A DNA stretch of 64,000 bases. It comes from Gammaproteobacteria bacterium. Its GTDB lineage: Bacteria > Pseudomonadota > Gammaproteobacteria > Enterobacterales > Alteromonadaceae. The first letter of the stretch is position 1; each line of letters starts with the position of its first letter. The stretch covers positions 30,119 to 94,118 of the forward strand of contig JAFLDV010000017.1 in the NCBI GenBank assembly GCA_017302255.1, in the 5' to 3' direction. This document shows positions 63,806 to 64,000 of the stretch, piece after piece. Under the pieces are notes generated by a model that made no database searches, had not been told where the DNA came from, and worked only from the letters and a program-made list of their open reading frames with translations. The position numbers and the translations under genes were made by a program.

Positions 63806-64000
63806 TTATTCCCAGTTAAGGACTACTTTACCAGACTGGCCTGAGCACATAATGTCAAAGCCCGCTTGGAATTGGTCAACCGGCATTTCGTGTGTCACGA
63901 TCGGTGATAAATCTAAGCCTGATTGGATTAAGCTCGCCATCTTGTACCAAGTCTCGAACATCTCACGACCGTAAATGCCTTTGATCACTAAGCCTTTGAA
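63806..64000 (-). CDS. tdh: L-threonine 3-dehydrogenase, C-terminal end only
   Basis: The last 64 residues of a zinc-dependent threonine dehydrogenase; the rest lies outside the window. [40 protein letters not shown] and [16 protein letters not shown] match the E. coli Tdh end nearly word for word. Tdh oxidises threonine to 2-amino-3-ketobutyrate, usually with kbl next to it. It converges with the GGDEF gene and shares the terminator at 63751-63785. Confidence 0.92.
   Translation of the reverse strand, partial: FKGLVIKGIYGREMFETWYKMASLIQSGLDLSPIVTHEMPVDQFQAGFDIMCSGQSGKVVLNWE

Noticed and set aside
1..64000. CRISPR arrays, insertion sequences, integrases or prophage genes
   Set aside because: No regularly spaced repeats, transposase, integrase or phage structural proteins were found; the tRNA at 30365 is not followed by an integrase gene or a repeated tRNA end.

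Overview
The window looks like ordinary chromosome from a gammaproteobacterium of the Alteromonadales/Chromatiaceae type (Rheinheimera- or Shewanella-like). This is inferred from gene order and protein resemblance only. Several blocks keep the gene order known from E. coli: yqiA-cpdA-yqiB-nudF diverging from tolC, ygiM diverging from ygiF-glnE, and folB/plsY/tsaD next to rpsU-dnaG-rpoD with tRNA-Ile2 behind rpoD. No insertion sequence, prophage, integron or CRISPR array was seen.

1-10.2 kb: nucleotide turnover genes (cpdA, nudF), the outer-membrane channel TolC, an LpxL-type lipid A acyltransferase, a TcpQ-like membrane-anchored protein, glnE with ygiF, and ygiM. 10.2-17.8 kb: an Lrp-family regulator diverging from a PutA that lacks the usual DNA-binding domain, an orphan GspA/GspB pair, and cca. 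18-22.3 kb: an RND efflux pump with its membrane fusion protein, which could use the TolC at 2.6 kb. 22.7-30.4 kb: folate genes, plsY, tsaD, the macromolecular synthesis operon rpsU-yqeY-dnaG-rpoD with its internal attenuator and rpoD promoter, then tRNA-Ile2(CAT).

30.7-52.3 kb is the accessory, signalling-rich half. It starts with a membrane protein/membrane-tethered XRE regulator pair, then a TPR-PAS membrane protein flanked by two small secreted proteins that share a Cys-containing signature. The core, 35.2-47.3 kb, is two divergent operons. Leftward: a receiver/degenerate HD-GYP protein, a FIST-domain protein, a soluble histidine kinase and an HDOD protein. Rightward: an HTH-receiver regulator, a receiver-PAS-GGDEF-EAL protein, a receiver-HDOD protein and a membrane hybrid kinase with HPt. 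The parts list matches the nitric-oxide c-di-GMP network of Shewanella (NosP/NahK feeding HnoB, HnoC and HnoD), enlarged by two HDOD proteins and a hybrid kinase. The shared promoter region carries two clear palindromes. A lipocalin and a second large CHASE/PAS hybrid kinase follow.

52.4-58.3 kb is a carbohydrate locus: a ROK sugar kinase, an AgaR-like DeoR repressor and a secreted GH31 enzyme that resembles the alpha-N-acetylgalactosaminidase subgroup, so GalNAc release and phosphorylation is the likely theme. 58.4-64 kb holds an ICMT-like methyltransferase, a PepSY membrane protein, a DUF2789 protein, an unrecognised membrane-anchored protein, a TPR-GGDEF diguanylate cyclase and the 3' end of tdh.
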